From: Lysinibacillus_B sp031181585
GTDB taxonomy: Bacteria; Bacillota; Bacilli; Bacillales_A; Planococcaceae
Assembly: GCF_047301505.1 (NCBI RefSeq)
Contig: NZ_CP154840.1
Coordinates: forward strand, 2,914,001-2,978,000
Length of the DNA: 64,000 nt
Direction: 5' to 3'
This document shows positions 44,309-53,263 of this stretch, piece after piece (the stretch's first letter is position 1; the number at the start of each line of letters is the position of its first letter). Below the pieces are notes generated by a model, which did no database searches, was not told where the DNA came from, and worked only from the letters and a program-made list of their open reading frames with translations. The translations under genes and the position numbers were made by a program.

Positions 44309-45328
44309 TTATCCCTTCATTTGCTGGGAGCGAACTAAATCAATATGATCCAATGCCTTGCCAGTACCGATTGCTACACAATCAAGCGGCTCCTCGGCAA
44401 TAAATACCGGCATTTGTGTTTCATCACTGATTACTTTATCAAGGTTACGAAGCAATGCGCCCCCACCTGTTAAAACAATTCCGCGTTCCATTACATCGGC
44501 TGATAATTCAGGAGGTGTTTGCTCTAGTGTCTTTTTCACGCCGTCGACAATCGCCGTAATGGCTTCACGTAAAGACTCTGAGATTTCCTTTGATGTAATT
44601 TCTATCGTTTTCGGCAAACCTGTTAAAAGATCACGGCCGCGGATATCCATTTTTTCGTTTTCATTTTCTACACGTGCTGTACCAATTTCCATTTTGATAG
44701 CTTCAGCAGTGCGTTCACCAATTGTTAAATTATATGCTTTGCGGATGTACGTAATAATCGATTGATCCATTGCATCACCGCCGACACGTACTGACTCGCT
44801 CGTTACGATACCACCAAGTGAAATAACTGCTACTTCTGTTGTACCGCCTCCGATGTCAACAACCATCGAACCAGTAGGATCCCAAACAGGTAGATTTGCA
44901 CCAATAGCTGCTGCAAATGGTTCCTCGATTGTAAATGCTTCTTTTGCACCGGCCTGGCGTGATGCATCAATAACCGCACGTTGTTCTACAGATGTAATAC
45001 CATATGGTACACAAATCATCACATTAGGTTTTTTCCAGTTCGAACCTGATGTTTTCAATGCTTCATGCAAGTAATATTTAATCATCTCTGTTGTAATGTC
45101 GAAGTCTGCGATAACGCCGTCTTTCATCGGACGAATCGCGACGATTGAACCTGGTGTACGCCCAATCATATTTTTTGCATTATTCCCTACTGCTACAATG
45201 TCACCAGTCTTTGTATTTTTCGCTACTACAGAAGGTTCACGAAGAACGATTCCTTTTCCTTTAACGAAAACTAATGTATTCGCTGTGCCAAGATCAATCC
45301 CGACATCCTTATTTCCTAATCCAAACAA
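44309..45328 (-). CDS. mreB: Actin-like rod shape protein MreB
   Basis: 339 aa. It opens with FGLGNKDVGIDLGTANTLVF (phosphate 1 motif); VDIGGGTTEVAVISLGG (phosphate 2) and GIVLTGGGALL (adenosine) follow. The start appears to be TTG at 45328, 8 nt after AAAGGGAG; there is no ATG near the family start and the longer frame runs through the Shine-Dalgarno. First gene of mreB-mreC-mreD-minC-minD. Confidence 0.95.
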   Translation of the reverse strand: MFGLGNKDVGIDLGTANTLVFVKGKGIVLREPSVVAKNTKTGDIVAVGNNAKNMIGRTPGSIVAIRPMKDGVIADFDITTEMIKYYLHEALKTSGSNWKKPNVMICVPYGITSVEQRAVIDASRQAGAKEAFTIEEPFAAAIGANLPVWDPTGSMVVDIGGGTTEVAVISLGGIVTSESVRVGGDAMDQSIITYIRKAYNLTIGERTAEAIKMEIGTARVENENEKMDIRGRDLLTGLPKTIEITSKEISESLREAITAIVDGVKKTLEQTPPELSADVMERGIVLTGGGALLRNLDKVISDETQMPVFIAEEPLDCVAIGTGKALDHIDLVRSQQMKG

Positions 45329-45387
45329 ATTAAGTACTCCCTTTCTATACAAGCCGTTCTTATGAGTTAGCTGAAATCATACGCTCT

Positions 45388-45393
45388 ATTATA
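45388..45393 (-). promoter_or_regulatory. Possible -10 of the mreB promoter
   Basis: TATAAT on the minus strand about 60 nt before the mreB TTG; the six bases 17 nt upstream are a poor -35. The rest of the 45329-45792 gap holds only the radC terminator and AT-rich sequence. Confidence 0.4.
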
Positions 45394-45603
45394 GCGGATA
45401 CAAGTTCAAAATTGTAGTGCCACACCACCCATTCCTGAACTTTTTGTCACAATTTCGCTACTAATAAAGTTTACCTCTTCTATTGTATTTGTATTTGTGA
45501 GATGAAACAAACAAAAAAGCTATGTAACTTTTAACAATTACATTGCAAATCTATGACGTTATTCATCCAAAAAAGGTTCGTTGTCACATTATCGTAATAT
45601 AAC

Positions 45604-45637
45604 AAAAAAACCACGCCCGGTAAACGACGTAGTTTTT
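45604..45637 (-). terminator. Terminator of maf-radC
   Basis: Inverted repeat AAAAACCACG.. / ..CGTAGTTTTT with T-run on the minus strand, 155 bp after radC. It separates the radC unit from mreB. Confidence 0.7.
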
Positions 45638-45792
45638 CCTTTTAGCCCTAATATCTCCACCTGTGTATTTTCACGAAAAGAATACCATTTTACAAACAGA
45701 TTGCAGGTTGACCGCTCTTGAACACTCAAGCTTAGAATTAATAAATAGATTATATTCTCATTATATTTTCCAGTTAAAAGGAAACGACAATT

Positions 45793-46491
45793 CTAAACAT
45801 ACCCTTTTTCTTTCATACTAATAAATTGATGGTCACCAATGATAATATGATCAATTAACTCAATACCAATAATGTGGCCTGCCTCCATCAGCCGTGTCGT
45901 CACTTCGATATCTTCCGGGCTTGGAGTCGGAATGCCGCTCGGGTGATTATGGGCACAAATGATGGATGCGGCGGATCGTTTCACCGCCTCCCTGAAAATT
46001 TCCCTCGGGTGCACAATAGAAGCATTGAGACTGCCGATAAAAATTGTCTTTTTATGTAGCACCTGATTTTTCGTATTCAGGAAAAGAACGACAAAATGCT
46101 CCTGGGTAAGCGAAGACATATCAGGCATCAAATAATGGGCAGCATCGTCGGGGGAGCGGATTGTAAAGCGCTCATTCATCTCTTTCTGCGAGAGGCGGCG
46201 GCCAAGCTCAATCGCAGCTAATATGTGAACAGCTTTTACCTCTCCTACTCCTTTCACCGACATCATTTCCTCAATGGTGGCGTCCCTTAATGCATGGAGC
46301 TTTTCAAAACTCATCAGTATGCGATTGGCAAGCGCCAATACAGATTCCTCTTTTGTACCTGTACGAAGCAGGATAGCTAATAACTCTTGATTCGACAAAC
46401 TTTGCGGCCCTTGCCGAATTAGCCTCTCTCTTGGCCGGTCTGCTTCATGGACATCACGGATTTTCAATTGTGAAACTGGTGAAAGCGTCAA
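45793..46491 (-). CDS. radC: RadC/YsxA JAB-domain protein
   Basis: 232 aa. N-terminal UPF0758 helix-hairpin-helix part (RPRERLIRQGPQSLSNQELLAILLRTG; SVKGVGEVKAVHI) and the C-terminal JAB/MPN metal site with CAHNHPSG and the following SPEDIEVT. Family role in repair is doubtful. The best start is TTG 46491 with AAAGGAG 8 nt upstream; GTG 46500 touches the RBS. Follows maf by about 13 bp. Confidence 0.9.
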   Translation of the reverse strand: MTLSPVSQLKIRDVHEADRPRERLIRQGPQSLSNQELLAILLRTGTKEESVLALANRILMSFEKLHALRDATIEEMMSVKGVGEVKAVHILAAIELGRRLSQKEMNERFTIRSPDDAAHYLMPDMSSLTQEHFVVLFLNTKNQVLHKKTIFIGSLNASIVHPREIFREAVKRSAASIICAHNHPSGIPTPSPEDIEVTTRLMEAGHIIGIELIDHIIIGDHQFISMKEKGYV

Positions 46492-46504
46492 ATATGTCAC
46501 TCCT

Positions 46505-47092
46505 TTAGATTGAAATATAATCCAGTGACAATAGCCTTTCTACTAAAGATGCTAACGGTAAACCAACAACGTTATTATAATCGCCCTCAATGCGATCCAC
46601 GAAAAATACACCATCCGTTTGAATGCCGTATCCTCCTGCCTTATCGAACGGATCTCCAGATGCTACATACGCCGCAATCAAAGATTGTGGAACATTTTTA
46701 AATACAACCTTTGTTTCTTCTACAAAGGTTGATTCTTTTCCATCAGGTGTTATGACAGCAACTGCCGTCATCACTGCATGCGTTTTTCCCGACAGAGTCT
46801 GCAGATGCTGAACAGCCTCTTCTGGAGAGACAGGCTTATGCAGCAGACGGTCCTCATAGACGACAATTGTATCGGCCCCAATCACCGTCTTTTTTTGGCA
46901 TTTTCTCGCTACATCTCTCGTTTTCAACAATGCTACCTCTGTTACATATTGCTGTACACTTTGTGCTGTTACACTTGTCTCCTCCACATCGCTTGTAACC
47001 ACTTCAAACGGAATATGAAGCAACCCAAACAATTCTTTTCTGCGCGGCGATGCAGAAGCGAGTACAAATTCGTGTGTTGTAGTAAATTTCAT
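46505..47092 (-). CDS. maf: Nucleotide pyrophosphatase Maf
   Basis: 195 aa. Maf/YhdE family, hydrolyses dTTP/UTP and modified nucleotides. It has LASASPRRKELFGLL, VIGADTIVVYEDRLLHKP and GGYGIQTDG, the family landmarks. In Bacillus it is linked to septum control. Order maf-radC is conserved. Confidence 0.95.
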   Translation of the reverse strand: MKFTTTHEFVLASASPRRKELFGLLHIPFEVVTSDVEETSVTAQSVQQYVTEVALLKTRDVARKCQKKTVIGADTIVVYEDRLLHKPVSPEEAVQHLQTLSGKTHAVMTAVAVITPDGKESTFVEETKVVFKNVPQSLIAAYVASGDPFDKAGGYGIQTDGVFFVDRIEGDYNNVVGLPLASLVERLLSLDYISI

Positions 47093-47179
47093 GTTAGTCC
47101 CCCCTGAGCACTATCATAGCGGACAATTCAATTTTTGAAAAACCCTAACCATATGTCAAATTTTTATTTTCCCCATTTT

Positions 47180-47797
47180 TTATGAGTCAAATTTTATTTT
47201 TAAACAATCATTTTCTCCATAAAATTGCGCTAACGCATGCAGCCGAATGACATTCAGGTCATTCGAAAGAGGCGCAATGCTCTTGATAAAGGTAGTCCAT
47301 TCCTCAGGAAGCTTTCCATCTTTGTCGGTTGCCTCAAAATTATTTTTCAGCTTATTTTCATCCTGTAAATAGGTTGGTATATCAGCAATTGTATTTTTTG
47401 AGCACCCATTGCTGGAAAACTGAAAGGATTTAGAGAAAGAAGCTGGAACCGTTTCTTCTGTCAATTTGGCCAGCGCAACTTTCGACCATACATAAAATGT
47501 GTCAGCTACCTGAATAACGACCGCTTTATTTAATGTAGGATTTTGTGCTAAAAAAGCCGAAGCGCTGTCGAACGTTGTAAAGGCTCCATACTGGCTTGCA
47601 TAAAACCGTGCTGTTTGTTGCGGAGCTGCGTTTGCTTCTACAGTTTCCTCCTTTTCGCTCGCTTCCTGGACTTCGGCCGAATCGTTTGCCGTAATGAGAA
47701 AGAGAGCAAAAGCACCTACTCCTGCCAGCCCAATCAACATACCAAGAGCCGCAGCCCGGAAAATTTGTTTTGTACTGATGAATTGCTTTGAAAACAT
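47180..47797 (-). CDS. Membrane protein with SPOR-like domain in the spoIIB position
   Basis: 205 aa. One N-terminal membrane helix (AAALGMLIGLAGVGAFALFLI), an acidic linker, then FYASQYGAFTTFDSASAFLA, which resembles the first strand and helix of a SPOR (septal peptidoglycan-binding) domain. In B. subtilis spoIIB, a SPOR-domain engulfment protein, lies between comC and maf, next to folC. This one is shorter (spoIIB is about 330 aa). The ATG at 47797 has AGAGGTG 6 nt upstream. Homology to SpoIIB is inferred from place and architecture, not from clear sequence identity. Confidence 0.6.
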   Translation of the reverse strand: MFSKQFISTKQIFRAAALGMLIGLAGVGAFALFLITANDSAEVQEASEKEETVEANAAPQQTARFYASQYGAFTTFDSASAFLAQNPTLNKAVVIQVADTFYVWSKVALAKLTEETVPASFSKSFQFSSNGCSKNTIADIPTYLQDENKLKNNFEATDKDGKLPEEWTTFIKSIAPLSNDLNVIRLHALAQFYGENDCLKIKFDS

Positions 47798-47833
47798 CGT
47801 CATCACCTCTAGCACAACAGTAACAAATAAAAA

Positions 47834-47862
47834 TGAAAAAAGGACAGGAGCCTTGTCGCCCA
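47834..47862 (-). terminator. Weak terminator after the second folC
   Basis: Imperfect GACAAGG..CCTGTC hairpin plus a six-T run on the minus strand. The small loop makes it doubtful. Confidence 0.4.
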
Positions 47863-47889
47863 TGCCCTAAAATTTATCGACAAATACTT

Positions 47890-49116
47890 TTATTTTTCGC
47901 GTAGAAGCTGCGCTCGTAATGCAGCAAGTAAATAGAGGGACCCCGTAACAAATTTAATACTGTGCTCGTCAACTGGCTCCAGCAAATACTTAACCGGATC
48001 ATGTATAATCCGGCGATCAACTGCATGGCTTTTCTTAATTAAATCCTTCGCCTTCATTGCACGCTCGTTATCAAAACTCACAAAGGTAAATGTCGTGCTC
48101 ACCGTTTCAAGTAGGCGAAGAGCCGTTTCTACATCTTTATCAGCAAGCATCCCGATGACAAATTCAATATTTTTACGTGGAAACTGTTCTCGAATCGTCG
48201 CCACAAGCTTCTCTACACTTGCAGGATTGTGAGCCCCGTCGAAGTATACATTCGGCAGCACCTCTTCAAATCTTCCGGCAAGTGTAGCATTGGCAACCCC
48301 TCTCTTTATCAGTTCGGTCTCCCCGCTGTTCCCTGTCAGCAAAAATGCCTTGATGGCAAGTGCCATATTTTCTCCTTGATGAACACCCGGCAGCTTCCGT
48401 TCAAGGGATGTAACTTGGAGTTCAGGTGATGTAAAACCATCGTTTTCCATCGTAAACTCCTCCCCTAGTATATAAAGAGGCGCATTTTTGTTCACTGCCT
48501 CTTGCTTGACTATATTCAGAGCCTCCTCTGGAAGTTTTCCCACAACCACGGGTATACCTTGCTTCACAATACCTGCCTTATGTGCTGCAATCTCAGAGAG
48601 TGTATTTCCCAGGAAATTCGTATGTTCTAAAGAGATACTTGGGATCACGGATACGAGTGGAAGAATAACGTTTGTACTATCAAGGCGTCCTCCCATCCCT
48701 GCCTCAATAAGCGCAATATCAACCTTCTGCTTTTTAAAGTATAAAAAGGCGGCACACGTCAATAATTCAAAATCTGTGCATTTGCCGTCTAGACCGCTCT
48801 CTTTCATCTCTTGAAAGAGCGTATCCATCTCTTTAGGAGTTATTTTTTCACCGTTAATTTGTATTTGATCATGTACATCCAATATACAAGGGGACGTAAA
48901 CTTCCCTACCGTTTTCCCATGTTCACGAAGGATGGATTCCAAAAATGCAATAGTCGAGCCTTTTCCGTTTGTTCCAGCTACATGAATGCAGGCTGTATCT
49001 TGTTCAGGATGATTGAGTAAAGCAAGTGCCTGTTTCATGGCATCAAGACCAGGCTTTATTGCATTCTCACTGTTTACCTGCCATTTTTCCTTGTAATGTT
49101 CAAATCCTATTATCAT
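47890..49116 (-). CDS. Second folylpolyglutamate/dihydrofolate synthase-like protein (diverged)
   Basis: 408 aa, Mur ligase fold. P-loop AGTNGKGST, SLEHTNFLGNT, lysine region AAHKAGIVKQ and FDGAHNPASV are all present, so ATP binding and the carbamylated-Lys site look intact. The loop usually reading SPHL...ERI is SPCILDVHDQIQING, so a conserved His and Arg are replaced. It adds glutamate to folates or a related substrate. It starts 43 bp after the first folC, with AGGAGG at the RBS. Probably a duplicated paralogue with a changed substrate; the gene symbol is left open. Confidence 0.85.
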   Translation of the reverse strand: MIIGFEHYKEKWQVNSENAIKPGLDAMKQALALLNHPEQDTACIHVAGTNGKGSTIAFLESILREHGKTVGKFTSPCILDVHDQIQINGEKITPKEMDTLFQEMKESGLDGKCTDFELLTCAAFLYFKKQKVDIALIEAGMGGRLDSTNVILPLVSVIPSISLEHTNFLGNTLSEIAAHKAGIVKQGIPVVVGKLPEEALNIVKQEAVNKNAPLYILGEEFTMENDGFTSPELQVTSLERKLPGVHQGENMALAIKAFLLTGNSGETELIKRGVANATLAGRFEEVLPNVYFDGAHNPASVEKLVATIREQFPRKNIEFVIGMLADKDVETALRLLETVSTTFTFVSFDNERAMKAKDLIKKSHAVDRRIIHDPVKYLLEPVDEHSIKFVTGSLYLLAALRAQLLREK

Positions 49117-49159
49117 GTTCGTTCCTCCTAATAATTACACGCCTATGTCATTGCACTCT

Positions 49160-50446
49160 TTAGAAAGGCGAGAGGCTTTTGTTGTAAGAAGTTACAAAAG
49201 ATCTTACCTCAGCTATAAAATAAAGAGATCCCGTAATAACGAGAAGATCGTCTTCTCCCATTCTATCTTGCAGCTCAAAGAGCAAGGAACGCCAGTCTTT
49301 TTGGACAAATTTACAACTATGCTTACTTTCCTCTGCCAGAACCTCTGCCTTAGCAGCACGTGGAAGATCAATTTCAGTAAAGTACATTTCACATGCCATA
49401 CTTTCCATCAACTGGATACTCACCTGATGGTCCTTATCCTGGAGGGCTGCATAGACAAACTTATATCGCTTGTCCGGCTCTACTTGAGAGAGCGTTTGAA
49501 GTAAGGCGGCTGTTCCTTCAGGATTATGGGCCCCGTCAAGTATTATTTGAGGTGCTATCCGTTCAAAACGCCCTTCCCAACTAGCTTTCCCCAATCCTGT
49601 GCGAATTGTCTTTTCACTAATCGAGGGGTCATACAGGAGTGCTGCTGTAATGGCTAAAGCAGCATTATCCAGCTGATGAGCACCAGCCATCCTAACATAA
49701 ACCTCCTCCATCTTCCTATCCAAAGCCTTATAAGTGAGCAATTGCCGCTCTGCTTGCTTTTCTAAATGAATTGTTTGATCTAACATATAAAGCGGTGCTT
49801 GACGCTCCTTTGCTTCCTTACAGATCACTTCTCGTGCCTCTGCATCCCTAACCCCTACGACCACAGGCTTTCCTAACTTAATAATTCCCGCTTTTTCGCC
49901 GGCGATTTCGGCAATCGTATCACCCAGCATATCTGTATGCTCCAGAGAAATTGTAGTGATGACGCTGACATCTGGAGTTAGCACATTTGTCGTATCAAGA
50001 CGGCCGCCAATTCCTGTCTCAATAAGTGCTACATCCAATTTTTCCTGTGCGAAATATTGGAACATAATCAATGTCATAAATTCAAAAAAGCTTGGGAACA
50101 TCCCATCTAATTGCCGATGAACAATTTCCACTATTTTATTAGCAAAGTACAAAAAGTCTTCATCTGCTATTTGTTTTTTGTTAATTGTAATCCGTTCATT
50201 TGGTCTCTCTAGATGGGGAGAAATGAAGGCACCGACCTTCAAACCATGTTCCATCAGAATTTCCCTTGTTGCATTCAGCGTAGAGCCCTTTCCATTCGAC
50301 CCTGCAAAGTGAATGAAGCGTGTAGAAGCCTCTGGGTTTCCTAACGCCGCTAAAATTTTTCGTGCTGACTCAAGCGGCTGTCCCTTGTATTGGCTTGCCT
50401 TCAATGTAAAAATAAAATCCGTACAATCTTTCATTGTTTGAAACAT
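49160..50446 (-). CDS. folC: Folylpolyglutamate synthase / dihydrofolate synthase
   Basis: 428 aa. P-loop AGSNGKGST, folate loop ISPHLERPNERITIN, SLEHTDMLGDT, GEKAGIIKLG and LDGAHNPEGT. The complete SPHL...ERI segment makes this the more typical FolC of the pair. It lies directly downstream of valS, where B. subtilis has its single folC. The ATG at 50446 has GGGAGG 7 nt upstream; the frame to 50500 is unsupported. Confidence 0.93.
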   Translation of the reverse strand: MFQTMKDCTDFIFTLKASQYKGQPLESARKILAALGNPEASTRFIHFAGSNGKGSTLNATREILMEHGLKVGAFISPHLERPNERITINKKQIADEDFLYFANKIVEIVHRQLDGMFPSFFEFMTLIMFQYFAQEKLDVALIETGIGGRLDTTNVLTPDVSVITTISLEHTDMLGDTIAEIAGEKAGIIKLGKPVVVGVRDAEAREVICKEAKERQAPLYMLDQTIHLEKQAERQLLTYKALDRKMEEVYVRMAGAHQLDNAALAITAALLYDPSISEKTIRTGLGKASWEGRFERIAPQIILDGAHNPEGTAALLQTLSQVEPDKRYKFVYAALQDKDHQVSIQLMESMACEMYFTEIDLPRAAKAEVLAEESKHSCKFVQKDWRSLLFELQDRMGEDDLLVITGSLYFIAEVRSFVTSYNKSLSPF

Positions 50447-50565
50447 CGTCAAGCCTCCCAGCGATTGATTATATGTATTATGTATTTGGCATGGCGCCAT
50501 CGATGATTTTGTCCGTTAATCCTTTCACATTGTCTAATAATCAGGTCGATTTGTCTAGAAACAAA

Positions 50566-50598
50566 TGAAAGGGAAATGCCGGATTGGCATCTCCCTAT
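50566..50598 (-). terminator. Terminator of valS
   Basis: Stem GGGAGATGCC / GGCATTTCCC with a 5-nt loop and a short T-run (TTTC ATTTG) on the minus strand, immediately after the valS stop at 50602. The modest T-run may let folC be read through. Confidence 0.6.
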
Positions 50599-50601
50599 TT
50601 A

Positions 50602-53244
50602 CTACATATTTTTCAGTTCAGCTAGACGCTTCTCAACTGTTGTGTATTTCTCTTCATAATCCGCAAGCTTTTCTCGTTCAGCATTCACTAATGCTTCCGG
50701 TGCTTTTGAAACGAATTTTTCGTTTGAAAGCTTACCTGTTACTAATTTAACTTCCTTCGCCCACTTTTCAAGCTCTTTTTGTAAACGTGCGATTTCCTCT
50801 TCAACGTTTATTAAACCTGCTAGTGGTAAGAACAATTCTGCTCCGGAAACAACGGCTGACATCGTTTGGCCCGGTGCTTCAATACCTACACCGATTTCAA
50901 GTGTTTCTGGATTACAGAATTTTTCGATGTACGCTTTATTTGCTTCAAGTACTAATGCTGTCGCTTCGTCCTTCGCTGAAATATAAAGCGGTACTTGCTT
51001 ACTCATCGGTGTATTTACTTCCGCACGGATGTTACGTACAGAACGGATGATATCCATTAACAGTTTCATATCGCCGGCTTCCGCCTCAAAGTCAAATTCA
51101 GGGCGTACTGTTGGCCAAGCTGCAACTGTAATAGACTCTCCTTCATGCGGCAAATGCTGCCAGATTTCCTCTGTAACAAACGGCATAAATGGATGCAGCA
51201 GACGCATTGTTTGATCTAGTACATACGCTAAAACAGAACGTGTCGTTTTCTTCGCTGCTTCATCTTCACCGTAAAGAGGCAATTTCGCCATTTCAATATA
51301 CCATGAGCAGAAATCATCCCAAATAAAGTTATACAGCTCGCGGCCTACTTCACCGAATTCATATTTATCGGACAATGCTGTTACGCGTTCAATCGTATTG
51401 TTTAAACGAGATAGAATCCATTTATCCGCTACAGATAAATCACCTGATAAATCGATTTCCTTGTATGACATGCCTTCCATGTTCATCAAGGCAAAGCGAG
51501 AGGCGTTCCAGATTTTATTGATGAAGTTCCAAGTAGCTTCTACTTTTTCTGTCGTATAGCGTAAGTCCTGACCAGGAGAAGAACCTGTCGCCAGGAAGTA
51601 ACGCAATGAATCCGCACCATATTGGTCGATCACATCCATTGGGTCAACCCCATTACCTAGAGATTTCGACATTTTGCGGCCTTCCGCGTCACGTACAAGT
51701 CCGTGGATCAGTACATCTTTAAATGGACGTTCACCTGTGAATTCTTTTCCTTGGAAAATCATACGGCTTACCCAGAAGAAGATGATATCATAGCCTGTTA
51801 CCAATGTGCTTGTAGGATAGTAGCGTGTAAATTCTTCATTTGTTTCATCCGGCCAGCCCATTGTTGAAAATGGCCATAATGCAGATGAGAACCAAGTATC
51901 AAGCACGTCTTCATCTTGCGTCCAGTTTTGTGCATCAGCAGGTGCTCCCTTGCCTACATAAATTTCACCTGTTTCATTGTGATACCAAGCTGGGATTTGA
52001 TGCCCCCACCATAACTGTCTAGAAATACACCAGTCATGGATATTTTCCATCCAGCGATTATACGTATTTTCAAAACGATTTGGTACGAAGTTTACTTTTT
52101 CTTCTTCGTTTTCCTGTATCGCAAGTGCCTGCTCAGCAAGTGGGCCCATTTTAACAAACCATTGTTTTGAAAGATACGGCTCTACAACTGCACCCGAACG
52201 CTCAGAGTGTCCGACTTGGTGTACGTGTGGCTCAATTTCAATAAGTACACCTGCCTCCTGCAAGTCTTTTACGATTTGCTTACGGCATTCGAAACGGTCC
52301 ATCCCTGCATATTTGCCTGCAAGGTCGTTCATTGTTCCGTCTTCATTCATTACTAAAATACGCTCTAAGTTGTGGCGGTTCCCTACTTCGAAGTCGTTCG
52401 GGTCATGTGCCGGTGTCATTTTTACAACACCTGTACCGAATTCCATATCTACATAATCATCTGCTACGATTGGAATTTCACGACCTACGATTGGTAAAAT
52501 GACCGTTTTGCCAATCAAGTGCTTGTAGCGCTCATCTTCAGGGTGTACAGCTACACCGGAGTCACCAAGCATTGTTTCCGGACGTGTTGTTGCAACGCGT
52601 AATTTACCAGAGCCATCAGCTAATGGGTATTCCATATGGTAGAATGCACCCTCTACCTCTTTATGAATTACTTCAATATCAGATAACGCTGTTTTCGCTG
52701 CCGGATCCCAGTTGATAATACGCTCACCACGGTAGATTAAGCCTTTTTCATATAGCTTTACAAAGACCTCTTTTACCGCATCGGATAAGCCCTCATCTAA
52801 TGTGAATCGTTCACGGGAATAATCCAGGGCAAGACCTAGCTTAGACCATTGCGCTCGAATATGAGAAGCGTACTCTTCCTTCCACTCCCACGTTTTTTCT
52901 AAGAATTTTTCACGACCTAAATCGTAGCGGGAAAGGCCCTCACCCCGTAGCTTTTCTTCTACTTTTGCTTGTGTTGCGATGCCTGCATGGTCCATACCAG
53001 GAAGCCATAATGCATCATATCCCTGCATGCGTTTCATGCGGATAATGATATCTTGTAATGTTGTATCCCATGCGTGACCAAGGTGTAATTTACCTGTTAC
53101 ATTTGGTGGTGGAATAACAATAGAATACGGCTCCTTGCCGCTTTCAGGTTGTGCTTCGAAAAATTTCCCGTTTAACCACCATTCATAGCGGCCAGCTTCA
53201 GTGCCTTTGGGATCGTACTTTGTCGGCATTGTGATTTCTGTCAT
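50602..53244 (-). CDS. valS: Valyl-tRNA synthetase
   Basis: 880-aa class Ia synthetase. HIGH motif in PPNVTGKLHLGHAWD (about residue 45-60), editing domain at about 200-370 (TTRPETMLGDSGVAVHPED), KMSKS signature in GRKMSKSLGNGVDP (about 525-540), anticodon-binding domain and a C-terminal coiled coil (INVEEEIARLQKELEKW) that grips the tRNA. RBS AAGGAGGAG. Under control of the T-box leader upstream. Confidence 0.98.
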   Translation of the reverse strand: MTEITMPTKYDPKGTEAGRYEWWLNGKFFEAQPESGKEPYSIVIPPPNVTGKLHLGHAWDTTLQDIIIRMKRMQGYDALWLPGMDHAGIATQAKVEEKLRGEGLSRYDLGREKFLEKTWEWKEEYASHIRAQWSKLGLALDYSRERFTLDEGLSDAVKEVFVKLYEKGLIYRGERIINWDPAAKTALSDIEVIHKEVEGAFYHMEYPLADGSGKLRVATTRPETMLGDSGVAVHPEDERYKHLIGKTVILPIVGREIPIVADDYVDMEFGTGVVKMTPAHDPNDFEVGNRHNLERILVMNEDGTMNDLAGKYAGMDRFECRKQIVKDLQEAGVLIEIEPHVHQVGHSERSGAVVEPYLSKQWFVKMGPLAEQALAIQENEEEKVNFVPNRFENTYNRWMENIHDWCISRQLWWGHQIPAWYHNETGEIYVGKGAPADAQNWTQDEDVLDTWFSSALWPFSTMGWPDETNEEFTRYYPTSTLVTGYDIIFFWVSRMIFQGKEFTGERPFKDVLIHGLVRDAEGRKMSKSLGNGVDPMDVIDQYGADSLRYFLATGSSPGQDLRYTTEKVEATWNFINKIWNASRFALMNMEGMSYKEIDLSGDLSVADKWILSRLNNTIERVTALSDKYEFGEVGRELYNFIWDDFCSWYIEMAKLPLYGEDEAAKKTTRSVLAYVLDQTMRLLHPFMPFVTEEIWQHLPHEGESITVAAWPTVRPEFDFEAEAGDMKLLMDIIRSVRNIRAEVNTPMSKQVPLYISAKDEATALVLEANKAYIEKFCNPETLEIGVGIEAPGQTMSAVVSGAELFLPLAGLINVEEEIARLQKELEKWAKEVKLVTGKLSNEKFVSKAPEALVNAEREKLADYEEKYTTVEKRLAELKNM

Positions 53245-53263
53245 AATGACTCCTCCTTGTAGA

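Noticed and set aside
45329..45792. Looked for a gene or RNA in the mreB-radC gap
   Set aside because: Only a terminator and a weak -10; no ORF with RBS and no long pairing.
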